From positions 6,249,501 through 6,313,500 of the forward strand of contig NZ_CP119422.1 of NCBI RefSeq assembly GCF_030506285.1: a stretch of 64,000 bases of DNA, read 5' to 3'. The notes under the pieces were generated by a model, which was given only the letters and a program-made list of their open reading frames with translations, made no database searches and was not told where the DNA came from. Positions 25,665 to 36,400 of this stretch are shown here, in pieces (position 1 is the first letter of the stretch; each line of letters opens with the position of its first letter). Source of the DNA: Catalinimonas niigatensis. GTDB lineage: Bacteria > Bacteroidota > Bacteroidia > Cytophagales > Cyclobacteriaceae. A program made the position numbers and the translations under genes.

Positions 25665-26783
25665 ATGAAGCGAAAAAAACTATTCAACAAGGATACCTTA
25701 TTCAAAATCCACGGCTGGGTGGGAATGAAGTTAAGCATACTACTTTTTGTGGTATGCTTTTCCGGTACATTGGCTACCCTCAGTCATGAGATGGATTGGC
25801 TGTTCAATCCTGAAATGCGGGCTACGCCTTCCGAAGGGTATGCCTCCTGGAATAAGATCGTCAGCAACATTGAGGAAGCTTATCCGGAGGGAAAAATCAC
25901 CTACTGGCAGCGGGCCGAAGAGCCTTACATGACCGATCTCATTTATGTAACACAGGATGGTGATCTGAAATACACTTTTGCCAATCCCTATACCGGAGTA
26001 GTGCAGGGTAGTGCTGATCTGACTTTCCAGCGCTTCTTCCGCGATCTGCATTACTACCTTTTCATTCCCAATCAGATAGGCCACTTTGTTGTGTTATTTT
26101 TTGGCTTTGTCATTCTAGTCTCTTTACTGACCGGGATGTTTTATTACAACGACTGGTACAAAAAGCTGTTTGTGCTCAACACCGGCAAAGGCAGCAAGGT
26201 ATTTTACAGCAGTCTGCATAAATTGGTAGGTGCATGGTCCATTCCTTTCATGATCCTGATTTCTGCCACTGGTATCTGGTACTTTATAGAAAGAGCAGAT
26301 GTGGCCAATGTTTCAGCTGCTATGGATGAAGAAAGACCGAGTATTTCGCAGGCCGAACTGGCCCAATATGATACTACTACCCGCATTGATTATGACCGCT
26401 GTGTGGCTATTGCTCGGCAGACGATTCCCGGCCTGAAAGTCAAAGGTATTCAGGTGCCCGGTAATCCCTGGCAATCAGTTTATCTTTCCGGTACTTCCGG
26501 CGTACCATTGGTGCGTAATCGGGCCAACCGGGTGTATATCAATCCTTATACCTATGAGGTAATGAAAGTGCAGCGGGCAGAGGAGCTTAATACCATCACC
26601 TGGCTCAACGATATTGCCGATCCACTACATTTTGGTAACTGGGGAGGCTTGATTACCAAAGTGATCTGGTTTGTATTTGGGCTAGGACTTTCCTCATTGA
26701 TACTGACCGGCCCTTGGCTATATTTAAAGAAAAGAACAAAATTACAGAAACTACAAAAGGAAAGGACGGCAGTTCATGGGTAA
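25665..26783 (+). CDS. PepSY-associated membrane protein (PiuB/iron-uptake type)
   Basis: A 372-residue inner-membrane protein. It starts on the base after the stop codon of the receptor gene, so translation is coupled. Helices are seen at about 20-40 (KIHGWVGMKLSILLFVVCFSGTLA), about 140-165, about 187-212 (HKLVGAWSIPFMILISATGIWYF) and about 335-358. The helix-His pattern (KIHGW, LHYY, LHKL, DPLHFGNW) is that of PepSY_TM proteins, which commonly sit beside siderophore receptors and are thought to reduce or release siderophore iron, or to bind heme. The reductase role is inference from the family. Confidence 0.9.
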   Translation: MKRKKLFNKDTLFKIHGWVGMKLSILLFVVCFSGTLATLSHEMDWLFNPEMRATPSEGYASWNKIVSNIEEAYPEGKITYWQRAEEPYMTDLIYVTQDGDLKYTFANPYTGVVQGSADLTFQRFFRDLHYYLFIPNQIGHFVVLFFGFVILVSLLTGMFYYNDWYKKLFVLNTGKGSKVFYSSLHKLVGAWSIPFMILISATGIWYFIERADVANVSAAMDEERPSISQAELAQYDTTTRIDYDRCVAIARQTIPGLKVKGIQVPGNPWQSVYLSGTSGVPLVRNRANRVYINPYTYEVMKVQRAEELNTITWLNDIADPLHFGNWGGLITKVIWFVFGLGLSSLILTGPWLYLKKRTKLQKLQKERTAVHG

Positions 26784-27096
26784 ATGGATATACATCAACG
26801 GACTAGTACTGTTGGTAAGTCTGGTGTATATGTACCTGCATTTTGGTACGTACTATCAGCCATCCTGGCATGTATATGTGCTGGCTAGCTTTGCCTGGGT
26901 TATCGTCTATGCATTAGGTCATTATGTTTTTATCTACAGAATACATCTGGAAAAGGAAGGTAAGGAGGCAAAAATATCGGAGAGCAATGCATCCCTCCAC
27001 GGAGCAGCCCAAAAGGAAAGGCCTAAGGTAGTATTGAAAAAAGAAAGACCAAAAGTAGATTTGAAGAAGAAAAACGATAGTAAACATGGTAAATGA
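26776..27096 (+). CDS. Small two-helix membrane protein with repeated basic tail
   Basis: 106 residues with two membrane helices (about 5-22 and 32-53) and a highly basic cytoplasmic tail. The tail contains a near-duplication, KERPKVVLKK then KERPKVDLKK. It overlaps the PepSY gene by 8 nt and the flavodoxin gene by 11 nt, so it is locked into this operon. I do not recognise the family. Its place suggests an accessory subunit linking the PepSY protein to the flavodoxin, but that is only inference. Confidence 0.75.
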   Translation: MGKWIYINGLVLLVSLVYMYLHFGTYYQPSWHVYVLASFAWVIVYALGHYVFIYRIHLEKEGKEAKISESNASLHGAAQKERPKVVLKKERPKVDLKKKNDSKHGK

Positions 27097-27625
27097 TAAG
27101 ATAGGCTTATTTTATGGTTCCGACACTGGCTACACCGAAGGAGTGGCCCATCAGATTCAGGAACTGATAGGAGCTTCCAATATAGAAGTACATGACATCA
27201 ATCGTGCAAAGCCCGAAGATTTTGCTCCCTATCAGCGTATCATCATCGGTTTGTCTACCTGGCATGACGGAGAATTGCAAAGCGACTGGGATGCCTTCTA
27301 TGAAAACTTCAAAACCATTGATTTCAGCGGCAAAACAGTCGCTTTCTTCGGCTTAGGAGACCAGATTGGTTATGGAGAATACTTCATTGATGGCGTAGGC
27401 ATTCTGGGTGATGTGGTCTATGAAAATGGAGGCCAGATTGTCGGTGTATGGCCTACCGAAGGCTATGATTTTGAAATCTCCAAAGCAGAATTTCAGGAAG
27501 GCTGGTTTCTCGGCCTTGCCATAGACGAAGACAATCAGCCCGAAATGACGGTGCCCAGAGTAGAAGCCTGGGTTGAGCAGGTGATGGAAGAATTTGCTGA
27601 AGCTGTAAGCAACCAACAGGCATAG
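27086..27625 (+). CDS. fldA: Long-chain flavodoxin
   Basis: A 179-residue flavodoxin, an FMN electron carrier that replaces ferredoxin when iron is scarce. The phosphate-binding loop is LFYGSDTGYTEGVA (usual form GSTTGNTE, so the middle is slightly altered). The isoalloxazine loops are visible as LSTWHDGELQSDW and FGLGDQIGYGEYF, and the long-chain insertion follows (WPTEGYDFEISKA). The start overlaps the upstream small membrane protein gene by 11 nt. As the last gene of an iron-uptake operon it could also supply electrons for siderophore iron reduction by the PepSY protein. Confidence 0.93.
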   Translation: MVNDKIGLFYGSDTGYTEGVAHQIQELIGASNIEVHDINRAKPEDFAPYQRIIIGLSTWHDGELQSDWDAFYENFKTIDFSGKTVAFFGLGDQIGYGEYFIDGVGILGDVVYENGGQIVGVWPTEGYDFEISKAEFQEGWFLGLAIDEDNQPEMTVPRVEAWVEQVMEEFAEAVSNQQA

Positions 27626-27664
27626 TACAGCATGGTGGTGTATTAATCCCCGTTCCGGTATAGC

Positions 27665-28321
27665 TTACAGCACGGCTACTGTTTCTCCACAGCTTTTCTT
27701 ATCCTGTTCGGCATAGGGGTTGTTAATTTCTTTGTCACTGCTGAGCCAGTAGGCGCCTCTGTTGTCAAACGATTGAGGACAAAAGTGGTAATAGAGCTCA
27801 TTGTCAAAAAAATCACTCACTTTTGCCATTTTGTATGTGGCTGGTGCCATGGCCGAGAAGGCAGACCGGATTTCCAAAAGCTCGTCGGCGTTTACTATAT
27901 TTACTGCACTTTGCCGGATGATGTGTGCAGCATTTGTATAAAAATTCTTCACCTCTGGCTCCAAGCCTATATTTTCCTGCTCATGTCGCTGTAGTAAGTT
28001 AATAAGCTCCTGGGCCTCAGCTTTAGCGGCTTCAGCATTATCGTTGACCAGCGCCTCCTCTATATTCAGGTAAGCACTAACGACTACCTGTAAATGCCTG
28101 GGCAGGTATTCCGGCAGATCCTCATGCTTAATATTTACCAAAGTATCCGCAGGCTGATATTCAACAAGCTGCTCGGTGTCGCTTATCGGAGTTTCATCGG
28201 GCTCGTCGCCTGCCAATTCTGTTTCTTTGCCCTGAGCCTGTTCGCTATGACGCTCGCCACAGGCAACAGTAAGTACTGCTATAATGAGTAAGATAAGTAG
28301 AGATTGAAATGCGTTCTTCAT
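27665..28321 (-). CDS. DUF3347 domain lipoprotein
   Basis: A 218-residue lipoprotein. The signal ends in VLTVACG (Cys about 21), an acidic linker follows, and the DUF3347 domain occupies about 75-200: LVVVSAYLNIEEALVNDNAEAA-like helices, a second helical part, and the family end HFCPQSFDNRGAYWLSSDKEINNPY with a later Cys. DUF3347 often accompanies copper/silver efflux (CusB) or metal-handling genes in Bacteroidota, and two Cys plus His here could bind metal. It is convergent with the flavodoxin operon, only 39 nt away, with no metal efflux gene beside it. Confidence 0.82.
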   Translation of the reverse strand: MKNAFQSLLILLIIAVLTVACGERHSEQAQGKETELAGDEPDETPISDTEQLVEYQPADTLVNIKHEDLPEYLPRHLQVVVSAYLNIEEALVNDNAEAAKAEAQELINLLQRHEQENIGLEPEVKNFYTNAAHIIRQSAVNIVNADELLEIRSAFSAMAPATYKMAKVSDFFDNELYYHFCPQSFDNRGAYWLSSDKEINNPYAEQDKKSCGETVAVL

Positions 28322-28842
28322 ACGAGTTATACTTTATGATTGTAACTGATACTGAAGATTTTGTATCTGTCGTTTATGGTTTCAACAATCAGTAGATAGT
28401 TCTGTTCGTCCATTCTGCCATTTTATCCCGGACCTTGCGTCGGAAATCAAAAACATGCATCAACCTGTCTGGTACATTATCAGGTATGAAAAACAAACGC
28501 TAGAGGTACTATTCAGCACATCCTGCTCTGGGGCAGAAATCTCAGGTGGAGAAAAAAGTGCGACTTCGTCTGATGTCCAGAGGAAGAAGCATTAGTTGAA
28601 AGCTTGGTGAACAAGCAGAATTTATGGGGCAGGGGAGTGGCTCAATGCTTATGCATATATACTAGGGCAATGAACCATCCATTTCAGTTCTGCTTTTGCC
28701 AGGCTGCTAGCGTGAGACAGTAATTATGCTACAAAACATGACTATTTTGCTTCTCCCATAACCCAGATTCTTATATTTTCATTAACTTAAAATTCTTAAG
28801 TCAATTCTGATCAAATTCTAATACATAAATAACCTAATACTC
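28322..28842. other. Intergenic region without a recognisable gene
   Basis: 521 nt between two divergent genes. Short frames exist (for example 47 codons from 28455) but none looks like a known protein. It must hold the promoters of both flanking genes; no convincing -33/-7 pair was found. Confidence 0.45.
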
Positions 28843-30309
28843 ATGAAGAAAAGGAAAACACAACAAACATCTAACTCCCGCAGAACATTTATCAAAAATG
28901 GAACAATTGCTTCCTCCTTTTTTTTGGTACCCCGCCACGTACTGGGTGGTATTGGATACACAGCGCCCAGTGATCAATTGAATCTGGCAGCCATTGGTGC
29001 AGGAGGTAAAGGAGCGAGTGATATTCGCAATGCTTCTGTCAAGGGTAGGGAGAGGATAGTTGCTCTTTGCGATGTGGATTTCTCCGGATCGGCATCCAAT
29101 TCCGTCAAAGCATTCCCCAAAGCAAAATTATACGCTGATTACCGAGAGATGCTGGAAAAAGAAAAAGACATAGATGCAGTGACCATCTCTACTCCTGATC
29201 ACGTGCATGGACCGGCGGCGGCTTTTGCCATGGAAAGAGGCAAGCATGTATATGTCCAGAAACCCATGACTCATAATATCCGCGAGGCACGCATGCTTAC
29301 CGAGATGGCGAGAGAAAATAAAATTGTCAGCCAGATGGGTAACCAGGGAGGGTCAAACCCACTCCTGGGGATGGTACAGAAATGGGTGGATTCCGGTAAG
29401 CTGGGTAAGATATCCAAAGTACAGATCTGGACCAACCGTCCGGTATGGCCACAAGGGAATGCCATGCCCAAACCAGACGCCAGTCAAAAACCCAAAGATC
29501 TAGATTGGGACTTATGGTTAGGACCGGCTGAATTTAAGCCCTATACTCCCAATATCCATCCGTTCAACTGGAGAGGCTGGTGGGATTATGGAACGGGAGC
29601 ACTTGGCGATGTAGGCTGCCATTTGATAGACATTCCTTTCAGAACACTGGGCCTCAAATATCCTACCGATGCAGAATGTAGTGTAAGTTCTGTTTACTCA
29701 CAAATGTGGACGGCAGATTATCATCCTGAAGGTTGCCCTCCTTCTTCTTTCATCACTCTGCATTTCGGGGCCACAGATAAAAGTAAATCTCCGATAGAAA
29801 TGACCTGGAGCGATGGTGGTATCAGACCTTCACATCCTGATATCATTCCTGCCGACCATGACATTGGCGGGGCCAATAGTGCAAATGGTGTGTTAATCAT
29901 TGGAGAAAAAGGTATCATCTCTACCAACATCAACGATAGCTCTCCGCTGATGCCGAAACTGTACATGAATGACGGAAGCACGGAATTTGGACCAGAAACT
30001 GAAGAAAACGAGGAGCCGGAATATGGACATCAGCGCAAATGGGTAGATGCCTGCAAAGCAGGTTTCAAGAGTCCGGAACATTTAGCCTTGACCTCTTCTT
30101 TTGACTATGCCGGTCCGATGACAGAAACTGTCTTGATGGGTAACCTGGCGATTCGTAGTTATATGCTGGGAAGAGAAAATAGTAAGGGGCAAATGGAGTT
30201 TTTTGCCCGTAAGAAGTTACTATGGGATGGGGAAAATACAAGAATCACCAACCTGGAAGAAGCGAACCAATTTGTAGGAAGAACTTATAGAAAAGGTTGG
30301 GAAGTATAG
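28843..30309 (+). CDS. Tat-exported Gfo/Idh/MocA family oxidoreductase
   Basis: A 488-residue NAD(P)-dependent sugar or inositol dehydrogenase-like protein exported folded. The twin-arginine signal is SRRTFIKNG at residues 12-20. The Rossmann start is LNLAAIGAGGKGASDI, and the family motif is VQKPMTHNIREARML, with Lys of the KP pair. The substrate domain has NWRGWWDYGTGALGDVGCHLID, as in the large secreted Gfo/Idh/MocA group of Bacteroidota and Planctomycetes. Export implies periplasmic action on sugars, but the gene has no carbohydrate-degrading neighbours. Confidence 0.93.
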   Translation: MKKRKTQQTSNSRRTFIKNGTIASSFFLVPRHVLGGIGYTAPSDQLNLAAIGAGGKGASDIRNASVKGRERIVALCDVDFSGSASNSVKAFPKAKLYADYREMLEKEKDIDAVTISTPDHVHGPAAAFAMERGKHVYVQKPMTHNIREARMLTEMARENKIVSQMGNQGGSNPLLGMVQKWVDSGKLGKISKVQIWTNRPVWPQGNAMPKPDASQKPKDLDWDLWLGPAEFKPYTPNIHPFNWRGWWDYGTGALGDVGCHLIDIPFRTLGLKYPTDAECSVSSVYSQMWTADYHPEGCPPSSFITLHFGATDKSKSPIEMTWSDGGIRPSHPDIIPADHDIGGANSANGVLIIGEKGIISTNINDSSPLMPKLYMNDGSTEFGPETEENEEPEYGHQRKWVDACKAGFKSPEHLALTSSFDYAGPMTETVLMGNLAIRSYMLGRENSKGQMEFFARKKLLWDGENTRITNLEEANQFVGRTYRKGWEV

Positions 30310-30405
30310 CGTAACAGAAATCTGTTCTGGAGATCGTTAGTCTTTGCAAAGATCAGCCCTCCAAAATAGATTTTCAGAGAAAACACCGTATTCCTAACCA
30401 GCTAT

Positions 30406-30439
30406 ACCACTATGCACTGCACTTTAAGTACATAGTGGT
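30406..30439. terminator. Probable bidirectional hairpin between convergent genes
   Basis: ACCACTATG and CATAGTGGT, a 9-bp stem with a 16-nt loop, between the oxidoreductase gene and the convergent 2037-residue protein gene. The T-tract (GTAGTTTTC) is weak. Confidence 0.4.
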
Positions 30440-30483
30440 GTAGTTTTCTGCATTGGCTTGAAGTAAAACAGTGAACGGCAGAT

Positions 30484-33400
30484 TTACTTTTTGATGATAT
30501 GTTTGATAATCCTGTTTTCTAAGTAAAGGATTTCAACCAGATAAGTGCCGGAACTCAGATGATTAATGTCAAAGACAAATTTATTTTTACTTTCCTGTTT
30601 CACATTCACCTGTAGTTTTCTTCCACGAAGATCAAGCACTGAAATATCAGGTAATACATCTCCCGGATCTTTTTCAAGATACAAGTAAACCTGACCCTTG
30701 GTTGGATTAGGGTAAAGGACTACAGCCTCTTCTACCGCTGACATAGTTACAGTAATAATCTTGGAATACGAGTATTGTCCGTCAAAATCAACTTGCTTTA
30801 GCCTGTAATAGGAGGCGCCGGATTGCGGACGATCGTCAACCCATATGTATTCCAGATTATTGATGGAATTACCAGCCCCTTTTACCTGTGCTATTGGCTT
30901 AAAGTCTAATTCATTTCCACTTCTTTCTATCTCAAAGTAATCGTTATTGGTTTCTGAAGAAGTAGCCCAGTTCAATTCTACTGTGTTATCCAGTGCTTGC
31001 CCCTGAAAATACAGAAAGCTAACGGGAAGTGTTGTATTGTCTTCACCGGTATGTACTACGAAGCTTGAAAAGCTGTTCGTGCCGATGGTTAATATTTTTT
31101 CACTAGCACCAAAAGAGATCAACTTAGGCGCTAATAATGTTCTACTACCTCCGCTAACAAAGGGTTCCAAAACATCCATGCCACCTATCTTAGTAATCCG
31201 CACATGATCCTGATTAAACAAAGCCTCATTGACATCACTTGTAATAATTCCTAAATCCACTGCTTTAGTCCAGAGATCCAGCATTTCCTGCCCTCTGACA
31301 TAAAACCGGATATACACTTTTTCACCTGTGGGTTGAGTCGTAGGGTTAATGTACCAGTTTCTGTTCAATACATACCGCTCGCCATTGGTTCTGATAGAGC
31401 CTATACCGGACAAAATTCTTACTCCGTAACAGGTAGAACCCAGGTCATTTCCTACCGGATTGATACTAAATACTAACCTACCCAAAGGGTCTAGGATATT
31501 GATCCATTGATGACCGCTCAGGTTTGTGCATGAACCACCTGTAACTGTCCAGTCTGCTAAGTTGATTCTGATTGAAATACTGTTAGGAACTGCCGGACTT
31601 GCCAGACTAAAGGGATCGGAAAAGGTAATGGCTTCAATATAGTCGGGAATGCCGTCAATGTCGGTATCTGACTCCTTATCCACCGGCAAAGTAGCTCCTC
31701 CCGCAACGATTGTAGCCTCCATCGCATCGGTCACGCCATCTCCATCCAAGTCTGCTCCACCCGAAACCACCGGCTCATTGATACTATTTGGCACGGTATG
31801 ATTGATGATCTCCAAAAAATCAGGCACGCCATCTCCGTCGGTATCGGTGGGAATAGAGGCATTGGCAGCACCTCCTGATTGTGTGATAAGTATTTCTAAG
31901 GCATTGGGTAGCCCATCACCATCCGAATCGTTAGAACCGTTGCTGGTAGGTGAATGGGCATCAAAAGGACTGCTTCCGTTTTTGACCTCAATCCAGTCCG
32001 GAATGCCATCTCCGTCGGTATCGGTATAGCGGGTGATAGGGCCAGTGGCACCATTGTCTGCCAGTATTTTTTCCAGCGCGTCGGATATGCCATCCCCATT
32101 GATTCCCGTATTGCTATCCGTATCTGTATATGGACTACCTCCGGTAACAGGAGCATTTCCATTGTTAGGATCAGTTCCATAAGCAATCTCAAAATAGTCA
32201 GGGATACCATCAGTATCCGTATCCACTGCTAAGTCAATATCAGTACCCAAACCCAGATAATTGATGCCATTCAGGTTTACATTGGTGAAAGTCACTAGCT
32301 GTCCTGTCCATGAAGCAGGCGTAACCAGTCGGGAAACGCCATTGCCAAAATCACTATCGGTATCCAAAATCAGTGAGAAGGCACTGATATTTTTGGAGGC
32401 ATATCCCAGGCCATTCAGATCAAAGCTGAGGGTAACTGTTCCGGGGGTATTGGTCATTTGTACTGCCCACTTTCTTACTACCCGTTCTCCCACCTGGGCG
32501 GGTACACCCGTGGTAGTGGATGTCATGGCGCCAGCATTATTACCAATTACCAGAAAGTCATTGTTATTCAAACTACCAGGATTGCTAATGGTTAATACTG
32601 CTCCGCTATTGACACTCCTTGAAGTAGTTTGCAGAAAGTCATATTTGGCGTAAGAAGCGATACCCACCACATCATAGGTAAAACCTGAGAAAGTAGTGGC
32701 ATTGAATATAGTAGAACCTCCAAGGGTATAATTTCCACTACCAAGCGTGATGCCATACTTCAAGGCCAGATAGGTTTCAATATTTCTTTTCTCAGCAGCA
32801 GACAGCGTTGCAGAGAAGCTCATTACTTCACTAATCTTACCATTGAAAGCTCCTGAGTTGTTGAAGTTATTACCTAACCGGTAGGCCTGATTATTTAGGT
32901 TACTTACAGTCCCTGTAGTTGATACAGCCAAATTGGTGCCGTTTGTAAACAGGCTTTGTGGTGTAGATCCATTGTTATTTCTGGAATTAAAAATAGTAGG
33001 CGCACTATAAGTAGCGCTGCCTCTGTAAGCTATATGTCGGTTGGTTCTGATATGGGTAAGTACTTCATCGCCCCAAGTACCCACAGAATTTCCTAAAGCC
33101 AAGCCACTGACCTGACCTGTCTCGTAACCAACCATAAAACCTGCACTACTGGAAGAGCTATAGGTAATATCAGGATCTGCTACAATAAAATATTCACGAG
33201 TGTAGAATCCGGCTGTACCCTGAATAGTATTGCCATTGAAAGTAAGTGCAGGATTTCCATTGATATGATTATTTACCAAAGAAGGACCAGTAGCTGGTGG
33301 AGATGCATGGTTATTTGATCCACTCTGGTCAGCCCATCCTGTTACTGTTGTTCCGCTTAGCGTGAGTCCTTTATCGGCACGGAGCCAAAGGGTATTGCCT

Positions 33401-36400
33401 GCGCCTATGGAAGGAGCAGCCGGGACTGCAAGGGTGAAATAATCACCATTAGCAAAAGATACATTATTAAAAACTAACGTATCTCCGCTAAAGCTGCTAG
33501 CCGCGATGGCGGAGTTGACTGTAGCAAAATTACCGCTGTTGTTGATCAGCAGGGAATAAAAGTTTGCAGTTTTGGAGCGGCTGCTGTAATTAGGAAGGCC
33601 ACCAACGTATACCTTTACCCTCACTGTTCCCGGCGTGCCGGTCACAGCTACTCTGTATTCTGCGGCTATTCTCTCGTCATATTGAGTGGGTTTTTCAGTA
33701 GTCTGTACAGTGGTAGTTAAACCAGCATCTTTACCCCACACCAGATAATCACCATTGTTGAGGCTGGAGGCATTACCCATTTCTATGATCGCTCCTGTAT
33801 TGCTGCTTCTGGATCTTGTCTGGTTATAACCATTGTCAAGATCACGGCCTATACCGGCAATATTACTAGCATGGGTAGTATAGTTATAAATGTTATTCCC
33901 CCTGGCGGTATAGCTTTGCGCACTGATATTTAAGGTAATCCCATATTTGATGGCCAGGTAAGTCTGGACATTTCGCCTTTGTGTATCACTTAACCTACTG
34001 CTATAACTGATGACCTCTGCAATTTGCCCGGAATAAGCTGAACCGTTAAACGCGCTTCCGATCCTTAGCTCTGTATCGGAAAGATTGGTAAATGATCCGT
34101 TATTTGCAGTTGCAGTAGATTCAAGGAAACCATCCACAAATATTTCCTGCCGGTTGCCTGCCGCGTTGTTTTTTGAGTTAATGATCAGTGGTGGGTTAAA
34201 TGATCTGGTATTGTGATTGATAACCGTCTGATAGCCTGAATTCAAGAGATGAGTGATGATCTCATTATTGTAATTATTGGTATTAGAAGAACCAAGCATT
34301 AAAGAACTATTTGCACCACTTTCAAATCCTACAAGAGCGCCCTGATTATTACTTCGGTTTACTATAGCATCTGGTTTGGCAACAATAAAGTAGTCCTGGG
34401 TATAAAAGCCATCAATACCGTCCAGGTAATCGTTGTCAAAATCAATAGCAGGATTGAAGTTGATCTCATGACTGATGTAGGTAGGTCTTAGACTATTGTT
34501 TCCCTGATATACATCATTGGCATTGCCTGAATAGTCTGACCAGCGCATAACACTGCTGCCGGAAACAGATACGCCACCATCTGCTTTGAACCACATGGAG
34601 AGATCATCCTTTACACCTCCCGGTGAAGTGGTTTGGATATCCCCACCGATTGTAAAGTATTCTCCGTTGCTAAAATCAATGTTTTGAAAGGTGACAATAA
34701 TTTGCCCTTCACTATTGGTTGAGCGTACCCCATTGGTATGTGCTGTAGCGGTAGAAAAGGTGTTAGGTACACTTGATCCGGCAGGTGCCTGAAAGAGGTT
34801 CACGGTAGAGTTATCAATATCTATCCCCAGTTGATTCATATTGATGCTCAAATCTACCGTACCCACTTCGCCGGTTTCCTGCACATACCAGGTCCTGGCA
34901 AAACGGTCTGCGTTACCAGCGGGCACACTGGCCTGTATCCAGGATACAGCAGTACCATCATTTCCCCACACCAGATAATCTCCATCATCCAATGATGATG
35001 GGTTAGAAATTGTGATGATTGCGCCCTGATTCTCACTTTTACTGGCTCTCTGGTTCAATCCCTGGTTAACCAGGTGTTTCCCAATCCCGGCTATGTCATT
35101 GGCATAACTTTTATTATCATAGATGGAATAACCGTACACAGTATAATTCTGGGTGCTGATATCCAGTGTGATTCCATATTTGATAGCCAGATAAGTTTCC
35201 ACATCCCTTCTTTGACTAGCAGATAAAGTAGTACTATAAGAAATTACTTCAGCAATCCGACCATTTAAGGGAAGATCGCGGCCTTCCAGGTCATAGAAAA
35301 GATCGCCAAGCCTATACTTTTCATTATTGATATTATAAAAGTTATTTATGTTAGCTTCATGGTTATTGGCTTGAGAACCATTGTTCTGGACGTATTGGCC
35401 TACAGCTGTTCCTCCACTAAAGATATTGCCGGAAGAAATAAGTGATGGATTACCATAGTTAAATTCAGTATCTGTTTTAGCTGCCCTATACCCATTTGCT
35501 CCTCCTACAGCATGGGTAATAATTTCATTATCTACCAGAGAAGTACTGGGGCCAAAAGCCAGATGACCGAAGTCATTATCTTCAAATCCAATAATCCGGC
35601 CTACCGCATTGGTATTGTTATAAATCTCATTGGGATCTACTACAATAAAGTATTGCTGTGTATGAAATCCTGCTGCCCCGTCCATATAGGGGCCTTCTTC
35701 AAAATATACCACCGGGTTTCCATTAAGTACATAAGGAAGGTATTGTGGTTGTTCATTTTCTACTAATTGAAAAGCATGGTTGTTGTTTCCACTCCGGTCA
35801 CCCCAGGCATAAGCATCACTGCCTACTTCTTTTACTTCCTGGTCTGCCTTGAGCCAAAGTGAGAGATTGCTGGATACTCCACCCGGCGCACTGCCATCTG
35901 TAGGAGCAAAAGAAAGGGGATAAGTGCCTGTAATGACGACATTATCAAAAGCAACTCCATCCTCTCTCCCAGTATTGTTTGATGCAAAATTGATCCTGAA
36001 GCGAACAGATGTTTGACCTATCAACTCAACGGGTAAAGTAATACCGGCAGTTTGCCAACTTCCATTATCCTCTGCCCATCCATGCACATTGTTGCCTAAT
36101 GCTGATACATTTCCGTGGTTATACCAGTTCGTACCCTCACCTGTATTTCCTAATCTTTGCCATGTAGTACCGTTTGTAGAATATTCTATATTCATTCCAT
36201 CATAAAAATCATCATAGGCGAAGCAAACTCCCCAAAGTTCAGCAGTACATTCTCTATTAAGTGCTGTTTTATACCTCACATCAATAGAAAAATTCAAGCG
36301 GGCATAGCCTGAAAGGTCAATGGCAGGGCTGGTAACTGAACTATTCATGTTATTGTTGTAATCGTTGTAAGGTGTAATCCTCCAATGATTTCCTGATGCT

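Noticed and set aside
28455-28598. 47-codon frame in the region before the Gfo/Idh/MocA gene
   Set aside because: No family resemblance, no supporting promoter, composition not coding-like.
31630-32230. Repetitive DNA that could be mistaken for a tandem repeat array or CRISPR
   Set aside because: The repeats are degenerate codings of Asp-rich thrombospondin-3-like units inside the giant protein; no constant repeat/variable spacer pattern.
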